NCBI GenBank assembly: GCA_021733925.1
Contig: JAIPJY010000035.1
Coordinates: 1-64,000 of the forward strand
Source: Prosthecobacter sp.
GTDB taxonomy: Bacteria > Verrucomicrobiota > Verrucomicrobiia > Verrucomicrobiales > Verrucomicrobiaceae
Length of the DNA: 64,000 nucleotides
Reading direction: 5' to 3'
Below the pieces are notes generated by a model. It saw only the letters and a program-made list of their open reading frames with translations. It made no database searches and was not told the DNA's origin. The position numbers and the translations under genes are program-made. Of this stretch, positions 16,453-25,838 are shown piece after piece; position 1 is the stretch's first letter, and every line of letters starts with the position of its first letter.

Positions 16453-19356
16453 ATGAAGTTGGTTGCTCTCATTCTCCTCACCTCCTCCGCACTCGCCGCG
16501 CCCGTCGATTTCGTCCGCGAGGTACGCCCCATCCTGCAAAAGCACTGCTACAGCTGCCACGGTGAGAAAAAACAAAAGTCCGGCCTCCGCCTCGACATCA
16601 AAGCCGCAGCCTTCCAAGGCGGCGACAAACACTCGCCCGACATCATCTCCGGCAAAGCCAGCGACAGCCCGCTCATCCACTTCATCACCACCGATGACGA
16701 CGATGAACTCATGCCCCCCAAAGGCAAACTCTCCGCCGCCAACATCGCCACCCTCACCACCTGGATCAATGAAGGTGCCCCATGGCCCGACGGCGTCGAC
16801 CTCGCCAAACTCGAAGACCGCCGCGATCACTGGTCATTTAAACCTCTCTCAGTTCCAAGTTTAAAGTCTCAAGTTTCAAGTTCTCCCCAAAGCTCCGCCT
16901 CCGGCCAACTTGAAACTTTAAACCTTAAACTTGAAACTTCTCAGCTAGATAAATTCATCGACGCCAAGCTCGCCGAACAAAACCTCCACCGCTCCCCTCC
17001 CGCAGATCCCATCTCGCTCATCCGCCGCATCACCTTCGACCTCACCGGCCTGCCACCTACACCGGATGAAACGACGGCTTTTGAAAAGGAGTTCATCCAG
17101 AATCGAGCATCCAGCATCCAGCATCTAGTGGACCGCCTTCTAAAAAGCGAACGCTACGGCGAACGCTGGGCCCAGCACTGGCTCGATGTCGTACGCTACG
17201 CCGACACACACGGTTTTGAGGTCAACACCGAGCGCCCCAACGCCTGGCCCTACCGCGACTACGTCATCCGCGCCTTCAACAACGACACGCCCTACGATCG
17301 CTTCATCAAAGAGCAGATCGTCGGAGATGCCATGGGCCAGGACGCCGCCACCGGCTTCCTCGTCACCGCCTCCGTCTTATTGCCCGGCCAGATCGGCAAA
17401 GACGATGCCTCCAAGCGCCTCGCCCGGCAGGATTCCATCGATGAGATGGTCATGAACATCGGCCAGACCTTCCTCGGCCTCAGCATCGGCTGCGCCCGCT
17501 GTCACGATCACAAGTTCGATCCCATCACCGCCAAAGATTACTACGCCATGCAGGCCTTCGTCGCCGGTGTCGAGTATGCTGACCGCGATCTGCACACACC
17601 CGCAGCCGAAGCCGCACGCGCGGAGGAAAAGCAGCTCAAAGCCCGCCTCGCGCAGATCGACAAAGAACTCTCAACCTTCGTCCCCCTGGCCAAATCCGGC
17701 GCTGAACGCCCCATGATCAACGCCCGCGAAAACTCGGACCGCTTTCCACCCGTGAAGACGCAGCGCCTGCGCTTCACCATCAAGGCCACGACCAACCTCG
17801 AGCCCTGCATTGATGAACTCGAAGTCTTCAACACACGTGGCGAAAACGTCGCCCTCACCACCACCGGCACCAAGCGCAAATCCTCCGGCGACATCGGCGT
17901 CGCCGAGCGCCACGAACTCCGCTTCCTTACCGACGGTCGCTACGGCAACTCCCGCAGCTGGCTCTCCAACAAGCTCGGCCAAGGCTGGGTAGAACTCGAT
18001 TTCCCACAAGAACAACAAATCGAGCGCGTCGTCTGGAGCCGCGACCGCGACGGCAAATTCACCGACCGCCTCGCCACCGATTATCAAATCGAAATCGGCG
18101 ACGCCGCAGGCCAATGGCACACCGTCGCCGATGCCAGCGACAGGCAGAAGTTTGACCCCAAAAACAAGAAACTCGCCAAGCCCACGCTCAAAGGCCTCAC
18201 CCCCGCCGAAAACAAACACGCCCGTCCGCTCTTCGAGGAAAAGTCCCGCACCGAGAAACAAATCGCCCAGGCAGTCAATCTGCAGAAAGCCTTCGCCGGA
18301 ACCTTCCGCACCCCCGATGACATCCACCTCCTCAGTCGCGGCGATCCCGAACAGCCCAAGGAACCCGTCACCCCCGCCGTCCTCAGTTCGCTCGGCAATG
18401 TCACCCTGCCCAAGGAATCTGCCGAGCAGGACCGCCGCCGCGTCCTTGCCGACTGGATCGCCACCGCCCAAAATCCACTCACCGCCCGCGTCATGGTCAA
18501 TCGCATCTGGCAGGGCCACTTCGGCACCGGCCTCGTCCAGACCCCGAGCGACTTCGGCCGCATGGGCACAAACCCCACCCACCCCGAACTCCTCGACTGG
18601 CTCGCCGCCGAATTCATCCGCAGCGGTTGGAGTGTGAAACACATGCATCGGTTGATCATGCTTTCAGAAACCTACGGGCAATCGTCGCAGACTGAAGAAG
18701 ACAATCAGACAATGAGACAATCAGAGACGGAGAAAAGCGGCCCCTCTGAAGTCTCCCCATCTCCCCATCTGATTGTCTCATTGTCTCCCAATGCGGCAGC
18801 AACCATCGACGCCGACGTCCACTACCTCTGGCGCTTCCCCTCCCGCCGCATCGAAGCCGAATCCATCCGCGACTCCATCCTCGCCGTCAGCGGTCGACTC
18901 AATCTCAAGATGTACGGCCGCGGCTACAATCTCTTCGATCAACGCGGCGGCCTCAGCGGCTTCGATCCCATCGAGACCTTCAACTCCGAGAACCAGCGCC
19001 GCATGATCTACGCCCACAAAGTACGTCGCGAGCCCGAAACCGTCTTCGGAGCCTTCGACTGCCCCGACGCCGGTCAGAGCACCGCCCGCCGCATCGAAAG
19101 CACCACCCCCATCCAGGCCCTCAACCTCTTCAACAGCCTCTTCACCCTCGAACAATCCGAAGCCTTCGCCACCCGTGTGCAGCAGGAAGCCGGCACCGAC
19201 CCCGCCAAACAAATCACCCTCGCCTACCAGCTCTCCTTTAGCCGCCCACCCACCGCCGCAGAACTCACCGACATTACCCCCCTCGTTCAGAACCACGGCC
19301 TCTCCGCCCTCTGCCGTGCGCTGTTCAACAGCAACGAATTCCTCTTTGTGCCATGA
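16453..19356 (+). CDS. PSCyt1-PSCyt2-PSD1 (planctomycete-type cytochrome) protein
   Basis: 967 residues with a signal peptide ([15 protein letters not shown]). PSCyt1 has the heme motif C32-YS-C35-H and the downstream LMPPKGKLS. PSCyt2/DUF1549 (about 165-390) has [16 protein letters not shown] and [12 protein letters not shown] near 347. A middle discoidin-like region follows (about 410-570), then PSD1/DUF1553 (about 640-965: [56 protein letters not shown]). Two palindromic repeat elements are inserted in frame (16856-16933 and 18707-18786). It is in an operon with the sigma/FecR pair and overlaps the DUF1501 start by 4 bp (ATGA). Its reaction is unknown; heme attachment is predicted. Confidence 0.92.
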   Translation: MKLVALILLTSSALAAPVDFVREVRPILQKHCYSCHGEKKQKSGLRLDIKAAAFQGGDKHSPDIISGKASDSPLIHFITTDDDDELMPPKGKLSAANIATLTTWINEGAPWPDGVDLAKLEDRRDHWSFKPLSVPSLKSQVSSSPQSSASGQLETLNLKLETSQLDKFIDAKLAEQNLHRSPPADPISLIRRITFDLTGLPPTPDETTAFEKEFIQNRASSIQHLVDRLLKSERYGERWAQHWLDVVRYADTHGFEVNTERPNAWPYRDYVIRAFNNDTPYDRFIKEQIVGDAMGQDAATGFLVTASVLLPGQIGKDDASKRLARQDSIDEMVMNIGQTFLGLSIGCARCHDHKFDPITAKDYYAMQAFVAGVEYADRDLHTPAAEAARAEEKQLKARLAQIDKELSTFVPLAKSGAERPMINARENSDRFPPVKTQRLRFTIKATTNLEPCIDELEVFNTRGENVALTTTGTKRKSSGDIGVAERHELRFLTDGRYGNSRSWLSNKLGQGWVELDFPQEQQIERVVWSRDRDGKFTDRLATDYQIEIGDAAGQWHTVADASDRQKFDPKNKKLAKPTLKGLTPAENKHARPLFEEKSRTEKQIAQAVNLQKAFAGTFRTPDDIHLLSRGDPEQPKEPVTPAVLSSLGNVTLPKESAEQDRRRVLADWIATAQNPLTARVMVNRIWQGHFGTGLVQTPSDFGRMGTNPTHPELLDWLAAEFIRSGWSVKHMHRLIMLSETYGQSSQTEEDNQTMRQSETEKSGPSEVSPSPHLIVSLSPNAAATIDADVHYLWRFPSRRIEAESIRDSILAVSGRLNLKMYGRGYNLFDQRGGLSGFDPIETFNSENQRRMIYAHKVRREPETVFGAFDCPDAGQSTARRIESTTPIQALNLFNSLFTLEQSEAFATRVQQEAGTDPAKQITLAYQLSFSRPPTAAELTDITPLVQNHGLSALCRALFNSNEFLFVP
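16856..16933. repeat. In-frame inverted repeat A inside the PSCyt/DUF1553 gene
   Basis: Two 27-nt arms (16856-16882 and 16907-16933) match as inverted repeats at 24 of 27 positions around a 24-nt loop. Each arm is built of AAGTTTCAAGTT/AAGTTTAA words. AT content is much higher than in the surrounding gene. It encodes a Ser/Leu/Gln-rich linker between PSCyt1 and PSCyt2 and keeps the frame. Confidence 0.85.
17101..17127. repeat. Short GCATCCA tandem word inside DUF1549
   Basis: AGCATCCAGCATCCAGCATC gives the peptide ASSIQ inside EKEFIQ...LVDRLL. The same word occurs at the equivalent place in the 31539-34391 gene (32251-32273). Confidence 0.6.
18707..18786. repeat. In-frame inverted repeat B inside the PSCyt/DUF1553 gene
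   Basis: Two 19-nt arms (18707-18725 and 18768-18786) are perfect inverted repeats (AGACAATGAGACAATCAGA). The 42-nt centre includes CTCCCCATCTCCCCATC. It encodes a polar insert (about 30 residues, rich in S, P, E, Q) in PSD1, just before the conserved [11 protein letters not shown] block, without breaking the frame. Confidence 0.85.
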
Positions 19357-20822
19357 GTCCTCCCTCCGAACACCTCTCCCCCGCAGGCCATGCGCTGCTC
19401 GACCGCCGCCGCTTTCTCGGCAGCAGCGCCACGGCCCTCGGCTCCGTTGCATTGACCAATCTTCTCGGCCTCGATGGCCTGCTCGCTGCGGAAAGACCCA
19501 TCATCGACCCCGCGCGCCCCTACGCACCACGCCAGCCACACTTCCCGGCCAAGGCAAAAAACGTGGTCGTCATCTTTTGCGCCGGAGCCGTCAGCCAGCT
19601 TGAAACCTGGGACTACAAACCCGAGCTCATCAAGTGGGACGACAAGCCCCTGCCCGGTGGCCCCACCGTCACCTTCCAAGGACCCGCAGGCAATCTCGCA
19701 CGCCCGCAGTACGCCTTCCGCCAGCGCGGCCAGACTGGCAAGTGGGTGAGCGACATGATCCCCCATCTCGCGGAGCTCACCGATGACTTCGCCTTCGTTC
19801 ACTCCCTCACCAGCAAGTCGAACACCCATGGACCCGCCGAGAATTTTCTCTCCACCGGTTTCAATCTCGACGGCTTCCCCTCCCTCGGCGCATGGACCAC
19901 CTACGCACTCGGCAGCGAGAACCAGGATCTACCCTCCTACGTCGCCATTCCCGATCCCCGCGGCGTGCCGCAAAACGGTGCCAACAACTGGGGCCCCGGC
20001 TTCCTCCCCGCCGCGTTTCAAGGCACCACGATGAGCTCCAAAGCCCCCGTGCGGCATCTCGCCGCCCCAGGTGTCTCACCTGCCACCGACCAAGCCGCAC
20101 GTACCCTGCTCCAGCGCATGAACGCCCGCCATCTGGAAACCCATCCCGGCGATGGCAAACTCGCCGCACGCATCGCCAGTTACGAACTCGCCGCACGCAT
20201 GCAGCTCAGCGTGCCCGAGATCAGCGATCTCAGCACCGAGCCCGCGCACATCCTCAAACTCTACGGCGCCGATGACACCCAAAACCCCGACAAAGCCGCC
20301 TTCGCCAAGAACTGCATCCTCGCACGCCGCCTCATTGAAAAAGGCGTGCGCTTCGTGCAACTCTTCAACGGTGCCTATGCCAGCGGCGGCAAGCTCAACT
20401 GGGACGGACACAACGCCCTCAAAGACCAGTACGACGTCCACGCCCCCATCCTCGATCAACCCGCCGCCGCGCTCATTCGCGATCTCAAATCACGCGGCCT
20501 CCTCGAAGACACCCTCGTCGTCTGGTGCACCGAATTCGGCCGCATGCCCTTCTTCCAAAAAGGCGCCAAAGGCCGCGATCACAATCCCGACGGCTTCACC
20601 TGCTGGATGACCGGCGCAGGCGTAAAACCCGGCGTGAGCTGTGGCGAGACCGATGAACTCGGCCAGAAAGCCGTGCAGGACATCCACCCCCTCTACGACT
20701 TCAACGCCACCATCCTCCACCTCCTCGGCCTCGATCACGAACGCCTCACCTTCGAGCACAACGGCGTCCAGCGCCGCCTAACCAACGTGGAAGGCCACGT
20801 GATCAAGCAGATGCTCGCATAA
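19353..20822 (+). CDS. DUF1501 (sulfatase-like) exported protein
   Basis: 489 residues. A twin-arginine-type signal ([16 protein letters not shown]) lies at about 22-40. Family motifs include [74 protein letters not shown] and [18 protein letters not shown]. The start overlaps the stop of the PSCyt/DUF1553 gene (ATGA), so the two are translationally coupled and probably act together in the periplasm. This is the last gene of the sigma-led operon. The substrate is unknown. Confidence 0.92.
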   Translation: MSPPSEHLSPAGHALLDRRRFLGSSATALGSVALTNLLGLDGLLAAERPIIDPARPYAPRQPHFPAKAKNVVVIFCAGAVSQLETWDYKPELIKWDDKPLPGGPTVTFQGPAGNLARPQYAFRQRGQTGKWVSDMIPHLAELTDDFAFVHSLTSKSNTHGPAENFLSTGFNLDGFPSLGAWTTYALGSENQDLPSYVAIPDPRGVPQNGANNWGPGFLPAAFQGTTMSSKAPVRHLAAPGVSPATDQAARTLLQRMNARHLETHPGDGKLAARIASYELAARMQLSVPEISDLSTEPAHILKLYGADDTQNPDKAAFAKNCILARRLIEKGVRFVQLFNGAYASGGKLNWDGHNALKDQYDVHAPILDQPAAALIRDLKSRGLLEDTLVVWCTEFGRMPFFQKGAKGRDHNPDGFTCWMTGAGVKPGVSCGETDELGQKAVQDIHPLYDFNATILHLLGLDHERLTFEHNGVQRRLTNVEGHVIKQMLA

Positions 20823-20919
20823 AGCCCCGCCTCTTTCTCCTGCTCATACTCCTCCTCCTAGACATCTGGTGCAGGTGATCACGGAATTGAGCTTCGAAAA
20901 CAGAAAGTGCTCCAGGAGC

Positions 20920-20935
20920 GCGGAATTTATTCCGC
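20920..20935. repeat. Short palindrome in the 209-bp gap before ribokinase
   Basis: GCGGAATTTATTCCGC is a perfect 7-bp stem with a 2-nt loop, flanked by GTGCT and AGCAC in inverted order. It lies between the convergent DUF1501 and ribokinase genes and has no T-run. Its role is unknown; it could help end transcription. Confidence 0.45.
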
Positions 20936-21031
20936 AGCACTCCGCATGCACCCTTCGCTCCGCATTCCTCCCCTTGGCATCGCAACAGCCACGGGCCGTG
21001 CTCGCGATGCATGCCCGTAACCGTGCCCCCT

Positions 21032-21913
21032 TCATGCCAGCATAAATCCCTCTATCTCCGCCCGCGTCGGAATCGCAGGCTGCGCTCCCGCTTTCAGCGT
21101 CGCCAGCGCACCAGCGGCATTCGCAAAACAAATCGCATCCTCCCTGCCCTCGCTGCTCGCCACGGCAAACGCCCCCGCAAACGTGTCACCCGCTCCCACC
21201 GTATCCACCGGCGTCACCTTCGGCGGCGCGATCTCCACCACCCCATCCTCCGTGATGCTCAGCGTACTCTCCGCACCACGCGTGATGATCAAATGCCTGC
21301 ACATCGCCTCGCTCAAATTTCGATTCGGCGTGATCTGCGCGGCCTCCCCCTCGTTCACAATCAACACATCCACCGCAAACCGCGCCGCCAGATACGCCGC
21401 GCTCAACGGCGACGGATTCAAGATCACCCGCACCCCCGCCTCTCGCGCGATTTCCGCAGCGCGCTGCACCACATCAAGCGGACACTCAAGCTGCAGCAAC
21501 AGCGCATCCGCCCCACGGATCAAACCGGCATGCTTCTCCACATCCACCGGTGTGATCGCATGATTCGCCCCCGCATTCACGATGATGGAATTCTCTCCCT
21601 GATCATCTACCGCGATGAAGGCCGATCCCGTGGGCATCGCCGAACGCAAAACACCCGTCGCATCAATACCCTCACTCTCCAACGCCTCGACGTAGCGCGC
21701 CCCAAAGTCATCCTGCCCCACGCAGCCAATCATGCACACCGCACCACCCGCACGCGCTGCAGCCACTGCCTGATTCGCCCCCTTTCCGCCAAAGCACGTC
21801 AGCATGCTGCTCGCCGCGAGCGTCTCTCCCGGCGCGGGAATGTGCGGCACACGCAGCGTGTGATCCACGTTCAGCGAACCGACGACAACGATTCTGGGCC
21901 GTTGCGCTGCCAT
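21032..21913 (-). CDS. rbsK: ribokinase
   Basis: About 293 residues from ATG 21913 (a GTG one codon earlier is possible). PfkB-family motifs are clear: VVVGSLNVDHTLRVPHIPAP near the N-terminus, CFGGKGANQAVAAARAGG (sugar binding), LNPSPLS, VNEGEA, and the catalytic DTVGAGDTFAGAFAVA with its Asp base near the C-terminus. It should phosphorylate D-ribose to ribose 5-phosphate in the cytoplasm. It is the last gene of the nucleoside/ribose cluster and overlaps the stop of the upstream nucleoside hydrolase. The specificity for ribose over other sugars is strengthened by the neighbours. Confidence 0.88.
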   Translation of the reverse strand: MAAQRPRIVVVGSLNVDHTLRVPHIPAPGETLAASSMLTCFGGKGANQAVAAARAGGAVCMIGCVGQDDFGARYVEALESEGIDATGVLRSAMPTGSAFIAVDDQGENSIIVNAGANHAITPVDVEKHAGLIRGADALLLQLECPLDVVQRAAEIAREAGVRVILNPSPLSAAYLAARFAVDVLIVNEGEAAQITPNRNLSEAMCRHLIITRGAESTLSITEDGVVEIAPPKVTPVDTVGAGDTFAGAFAVASSEGREDAICFANAAGALATLKAGAQPAIPTRAEIEGFMLA

Positions 21914-22908
21914 CACTTCTTCGCCGGTGGAGGTTCCACGCTCAGTTGCACAATCGCCTCGCGCACACGCGCCGTCTGCTCGGGGCTCATCACGAGAAAG
22001 CGATGCCGCCCCTTGCCATCCTTGCTCTTGCGGAACAGCGTGGCCGAATCCTTTTCGACCGTCACATTCCCGGGCGGTGACAGATCAAAGTAGCCGCGCT
22101 CCGGCTGCACCGCATACAGCACCGCCGTCGGGTCCCAAGTCGGGCGGTCATGCGGCGGCGGATTGTAAAGATAGTACGCCTCCTTCAGCGGATGATGCGG
22201 GAGGTAATCAAGATCCTGTTCGATCACCACATGCGGAAACGCTGCCGCCACACCGATCTCATACCCGCTCCACACCACCGGCGTGGGCCACTCTTTGGCC
22301 AGCTTCTGCGCCGCCGGCACATCCAGCTTCACATTGTACTCCAGATGCCGTGTATCCCACTGCACCGTTTGAAACGCACCCGCCATGATGCTCAAAAATT
22401 TCACCTTCTTCGCGATCAATTCCTTCCCACCCGGCGAGTCCAGCAAGCGCGACAGATTCGTAAAAAAGCCCACCTGTGCAATGACCACGCTGCCATCCGG
22501 TTGCGCAGCGAGCACCTTCTTGATCAACTCCACGGCCTCAGGCGCATCCGCACCGCTTTTCAAATCATGCGGGTATCGCAGACTGCCATCCGCGTTCTTT
22601 TCATCCGCCAGCAGATTGAACTTCCCCGCCTCCTTCGCCGCGCCATCACGCACCACGCCAATGGGCGTATCCGGATACCCGTACAACGTGTTCACCGCAT
22701 CCACAAAAGCCGCCGCCTGCGAATGATCCTTCGTGATCGTCACCGCCAGCAGTTCACACGCGCCGCGCTTTTGCAGATTGTGAATCATCGCCAGCGCCAT
22801 CAGGTCATCGACATCATTGCCCATGTCGGTGTCAAAGATGAGTTTGACCGGCGCCGCCGGGGACAATCCGCAGAGCGCACAAAGGAGGAGGGTGATAAGC
22901 TTTTTCAT
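21913..22908 (-). CDS. exported nucleoside hydrolase (IU-NH family), copy 2
   Basis: 331 residues. The signal peptide is MKKLITLLLCALCGLSPAAP. The metal-binding Asp cluster of inosine-uridine hydrolases follows directly: KLIFDTDMGNDVDDLMAL. Other family features are ITKDHSQAAAFVDAVNTLYG and SIMAGAF. It should cleave the N-glycosidic bond of nucleosides to base plus ribose, outside the cytoplasm if the signal works. It is paralogous to the gene just upstream, and its start overlaps that gene's stop. The two may differ in base preference. Confidence 0.88.
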   Translation of the reverse strand: MKKLITLLLCALCGLSPAAPVKLIFDTDMGNDVDDLMALAMIHNLQKRGACELLAVTITKDHSQAAAFVDAVNTLYGYPDTPIGVVRDGAAKEAGKFNLLADEKNADGSLRYPHDLKSGADAPEAVELIKKVLAAQPDGSVVIAQVGFFTNLSRLLDSPGGKELIAKKVKFLSIMAGAFQTVQWDTRHLEYNVKLDVPAAQKLAKEWPTPVVWSGYEIGVAAAFPHVVIEQDLDYLPHHPLKEAYYLYNPPPHDRPTWDPTAVLYAVQPERGYFDLSPPGNVTVEKDSATLFRKSKDGKGRHRFLVMSPEQTARVREAIVQLSVEPPPAKK

Positions 22909-23909
22909 TTCTTGGGTGGTTGCACAGTGGTTTGAACGATGGCCTCCAGCACACGTGCCTGCTGCACGGAGGTCAGGGTGAGAAATCGATCGCGCTTGCC
23001 GCCTTTGCCATCTTTGCCCGGCGGCATAAAGCGCGTGAAGCCATCCGCGCCCACACGCACGCGCCCTTGGGCAGAGAGGCCAAAAAATCCGCGCTCAGGA
23101 AAAATCGCCTGCAGCACGCTGCTCTCATCCCAGCATGGCCGGTCATGCGCAGGTCCGCTGTGCAGCAAATAAGCCTCCTTCACGATGTGATGCGGCAAAT
23201 ACCCAAAGTCCTGAGCAATGCTCTCACGCGGAAACGGCAGCGCCTCGCCGATCTCATACCCGCTCCAATACACCGGCACCTCCTCCGGCCATTCATTCGC
23301 CACCGTCTGCATAAACCCGATGCCATTGATGACATTCGCCTCCAGGTGGTAGTTCGTATGGTTGCAGAAGGCGTACGCTCCCGCCATGATAGAGAGCATC
23401 TTCACCTTCTGCCGGATCAAAGCCGGACCATCCAACGGCGAATGCTTATCAGCCTTCGATTTCAGCAAGTTCGCCATGTTCGAGGCAATGCCCACACTGA
23501 TGATCGAAACACTCCCATCCGGCTGCTTCGCCAGCAGCTCACGCAGCAGGTCCACCGCCTCACGCGCATCATCGTTGCTCTTCAAATCATGCGGATAGTC
23601 CGGTGAATCCGCCAGCTTCAGATAACTGCTCGCACGCTTCTGCGCCGTCGCTTCACGAGTCACCCCAATCGGCAGGTCAGGCCTTCCGTAAAACGTGTTC
23701 TGCGCATCCACAAAACTCGCCGTCAGCGGATTGTCCTTCGAGATCGTCACCCCGAGAAACTCGCACGCACCACGATCTGCCAGCGTGTGGCACATCGTCA
23801 GCGCCAGCACGTCATCCACATCTCCGGTGATGTCCGTGTCAAAGATGATGCGCGGCTTTTCAGCGAAAGCCGATGCACCCAGAAGCAGTAAAAAAACGAG
23901 TGGTTTCAT
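22905..23909 (-). CDS. exported nucleoside hydrolase (IU-NH family), copy 1
   Basis: 334 residues. The signal peptide is MKPLVFLLLLGASAFAEKPR, followed by the catalytic Asp cluster IIFDTDITGDVDDVLAL. ISKDNPLTASFVDAQNTFYG and MLSIMAGAYAFCNHTNYHLE match its neighbour. The tandem arrangement and similar layout show local duplication. It lies 5 bp downstream of the permease gene in the same direction. Most characterised members of the family are cytoplasmic, so the signal peptides here are notable and fit an extracytoplasmic step before ribose import. Confidence 0.88.
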   Translation of the reverse strand: MKPLVFLLLLGASAFAEKPRIIFDTDITGDVDDVLALTMCHTLADRGACEFLGVTISKDNPLTASFVDAQNTFYGRPDLPIGVTREATAQKRASSYLKLADSPDYPHDLKSNDDAREAVDLLRELLAKQPDGSVSIISVGIASNMANLLKSKADKHSPLDGPALIRQKVKMLSIMAGAYAFCNHTNYHLEANVINGIGFMQTVANEWPEEVPVYWSGYEIGEALPFPRESIAQDFGYLPHHIVKEAYLLHSGPAHDRPCWDESSVLQAIFPERGFFGLSAQGRVRVGADGFTRFMPPGKDGKGGKRDRFLTLTSVQQARVLEAIVQTTVQPPKK

Positions 23910-23914
23910 GCAGA

Positions 23915-24838
23915 TTATTTTCTCCTCCAGGTGTCCGCCAGCACAGCAGCAACAATGACCAGTCCCGTGACAACACGCTTCACCGGCTCCGTGGCACCCA
24001 CCTGAATGAGCCCAGCCTCCAGCGTCGCAATGATGAGCACGCCCATAAAGCTTTTCACCACCGACCCCCGCCCGCCCATCAAACTCGTGCCGCCCACCAC
24101 CACCGCAGCAATAGCCCCCAGCTCAAAACCCGTGCCCGCATTCGGATCCGCCGAGCCAAGCCGCGAACAATTAAAAACCGCCGCCAGTCCCGTCAGCGCC
24201 CCCAGCAGGGCATGCGCAAAAATACGCGGACGATCCACCGACAGCCCCGAAACCAGCGCGGCCTCACGATTCGCCCCGATGGCGATCAAATGCCTCCCAA
24301 TGGCCATCTGCGACAGCATCACCTGCCCCGCCGCGACCACCAGCAAACTGATCACAAATGCAGGAGAAATCACCATCCCTCCAAACGGCGCACCCAGCTC
24401 CTCAATATCCGCGCCGATGTACTTCGTCTGCGAATCCGTCGTCAGAAACGCCAGCCCACGCGCAATCTCCAGCATGCCAAGTGAAACAATGAACGAAGGC
24501 AGCCGCAGTTTTACACTGACCGCCCCCGTCGTGCTGCCGATCACAGCTCCGACACCCACGCTTGCAAGCACCGCCATCGCCAGCCCCCAGTGCAAATCCG
24601 CCATCAGCACCCCCACCACTGCGCCGCAAAATCCCAGCAGCGAACCCACCGAAAGATCAATCCCACCCGTCACCATCACCAACGTCATCCCCGTGGCCAC
24701 CAGCGCCAGCGCCGGAATGCGGTTCGCCACCGTCCCCAGCGTGCCCATGCTGAAAAAGCTCTCCTGCATCAGCCCAAAAAGCACAATCATCGCCACAAGC
24801 ACGGCGATGAGGATGAAGAAGTCGGACCAGCGGCGCAT
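23915..24838 (-). CDS. RbsC-type sugar ABC transporter permease
   Basis: 307 residues with about 8-9 hydrophobic helices. Signature motifs of the ribose/xylose/galactose permease family are present: VMVTGGIDLSVGSLLGF, GLSVDRPRIFAHALLGALTG and AAVVVGGTSLMGGRGSV. It sits between the binding-protein gene (15-bp gap) and the nucleoside hydrolases. No ATPase gene is present between or beside these genes, so an ATP-binding subunit must come from elsewhere. The likely substrate, from context, is ribose or a nucleoside. Confidence 0.9.
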   Translation of the reverse strand: MRRWSDFFILIAVLVAMIVLFGLMQESFFSMGTLGTVANRIPALALVATGMTLVMVTGGIDLSVGSLLGFCGAVVGVLMADLHWGLAMAVLASVGVGAVIGSTTGAVSVKLRLPSFIVSLGMLEIARGLAFLTTDSQTKYIGADIEELGAPFGGMVISPAFVISLLVVAAGQVMLSQMAIGRHLIAIGANREAALVSGLSVDRPRIFAHALLGALTGLAAVFNCSRLGSADPNAGTGFELGAIAAVVVGGTSLMGGRGSVVKSFMGVLIIATLEAGLIQVGATEPVKRVVTGLVIVAAVLADTWRRK

Positions 24839-24853
24839 GATGAAAACAAGAGG

Positions 24854-25786
24854 TCACTTCACCACCACATCCACCGGCGTCTGCTGATCCGCAGGCGTCG
24901 TCTTGTCCTTCAAAACCTTCAGCGCGGCTTCAATGCCAAACACTGCAAGCTGATCCCCATGCTGGTCACACGTCGCCAGCACACGGCCATCGGCCAGCAG
25001 CGGCTTGAGCGCCGCGATGTTATCAAAACCAATGATCTGCACCTGACCGGTCTTCCCCGCAGCCTGCACCGCAGCAGCGGCCCCCAGCGCCATGTTATCA
25101 TTGGCACACAGCAGCGCCTTCACATTCGGATTCGCCGCCAGCATGCCCGCCGCCACGCCATTCGCCTTCTCCATCTCCCACTGCCCGCTCTGTGACGCCA
25201 CGATCTTCATTCCCGCCGCGTTCATCGCATCTTCAAAGCCCGCCTTGCGCTGCTGCCCGTTGAAGGCCGTGGTCACACCTTCGATGATCGCCACCTCATC
25301 ACCCGCCTTGAGTTTTTTCGCCAGCACCTCCCCCACCGCCTTCGCCCCCGCACGGTTGTCTGGCCCCACAAACGGAGTGCTCAGCCCCGCCTGCTTCAGC
25401 GTGTCTGCATCCAGCTTGTTGTCGATGTTGATCACCAGCACCCCCGCCTCCTTCGCTCGCTTCAGCACCGTGACCAGCGCCTTCGAATCCGCCGGAGCAA
25501 TCACAATAGCCTGCACCCCCTGCGACACCATCTGGTCCACCAGCCCCACCTGCTCGGCCAGATCCGTCTCATTCTTGATGCCGTTCACCATCAACTCGTA
25601 GTCACCCGCATGCGCCGCCTGATGTTTCTTCGCCCCTTCCGCCATCGTTTGGAAAAACTCATTCGCCAGCGACTTCATCACCAGCGCCACGCGTGGCTTG
25701 CCGGAATGGGAGGACGCTGGCCCGTCCGCAGGCTTGCAGGAAATCAACGCCAGAGCGGCAAACAATAGAGGAATATGACATTTCAT
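24854..25786 (-). CDS. sugar ABC transporter substrate-binding lipoprotein (RbsB-like)
   Basis: About 310 residues from ATG 25786; the frame is open further upstream into the regulator region. Signal MKCHIPLLFAALALISCKPA has lipobox ALISC, so it is lipid-anchored. A periplasmic binding protein type 1 fold follows: VALVMKSLANEFFQTMAEGA, QAIVIAPADSKALV, VINIDNKLDADTL, FVGPDNRAGAKAVGEVL, ALLCANDNMALGAAAAV and IIGFDNIAALKPLL. It is first of the ribose cluster after the LacI gene, with a palindromic operator candidate just upstream. Ribose is the most likely ligand. Confidence 0.9.
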   Translation of the reverse strand: MKCHIPLLFAALALISCKPADGPASSHSGKPRVALVMKSLANEFFQTMAEGAKKHQAAHAGDYELMVNGIKNETDLAEQVGLVDQMVSQGVQAIVIAPADSKALVTVLKRAKEAGVLVINIDNKLDADTLKQAGLSTPFVGPDNRAGAKAVGEVLAKKLKAGDEVAIIEGVTTAFNGQQRKAGFEDAMNAAGMKIVASQSGQWEMEKANGVAAGMLAANPNVKALLCANDNMALGAAAAVQAAGKTGQVQIIGFDNIAALKPLLADGRVLATCDQHGDQLAVFGIEAALKVLKDKTTPADQQTPVDVVVK

Positions 25787-25804
25787 GGCTGGAAATTGTA
25801 ACTT

Positions 25805-25822
25805 TGCGCAAACGATTGTGCA
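25805..25822. promoter_or_regulatory. LacI-family operator candidate
   Basis: TGCGCAAACGATTGTGCA is an 18-bp palindrome with 14 of 18 symmetric positions and a central CG, the usual layout of LacI/PurR/RbsR sites. It lies in the 52-bp gap between the LacI-type gene and the start of the binding-protein gene, 19 bp before that start. Confidence 0.6.
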
Positions 25823-25838
25823 GAAGGAAACCTTTCGG

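Noticed and set aside
16856-18786. CRISPR array considered for the inverted and word repeats
   Set aside because: The repeats are inverted or short degenerate words without regular spacers, and they lie inside a coding frame; no cas genes are present.
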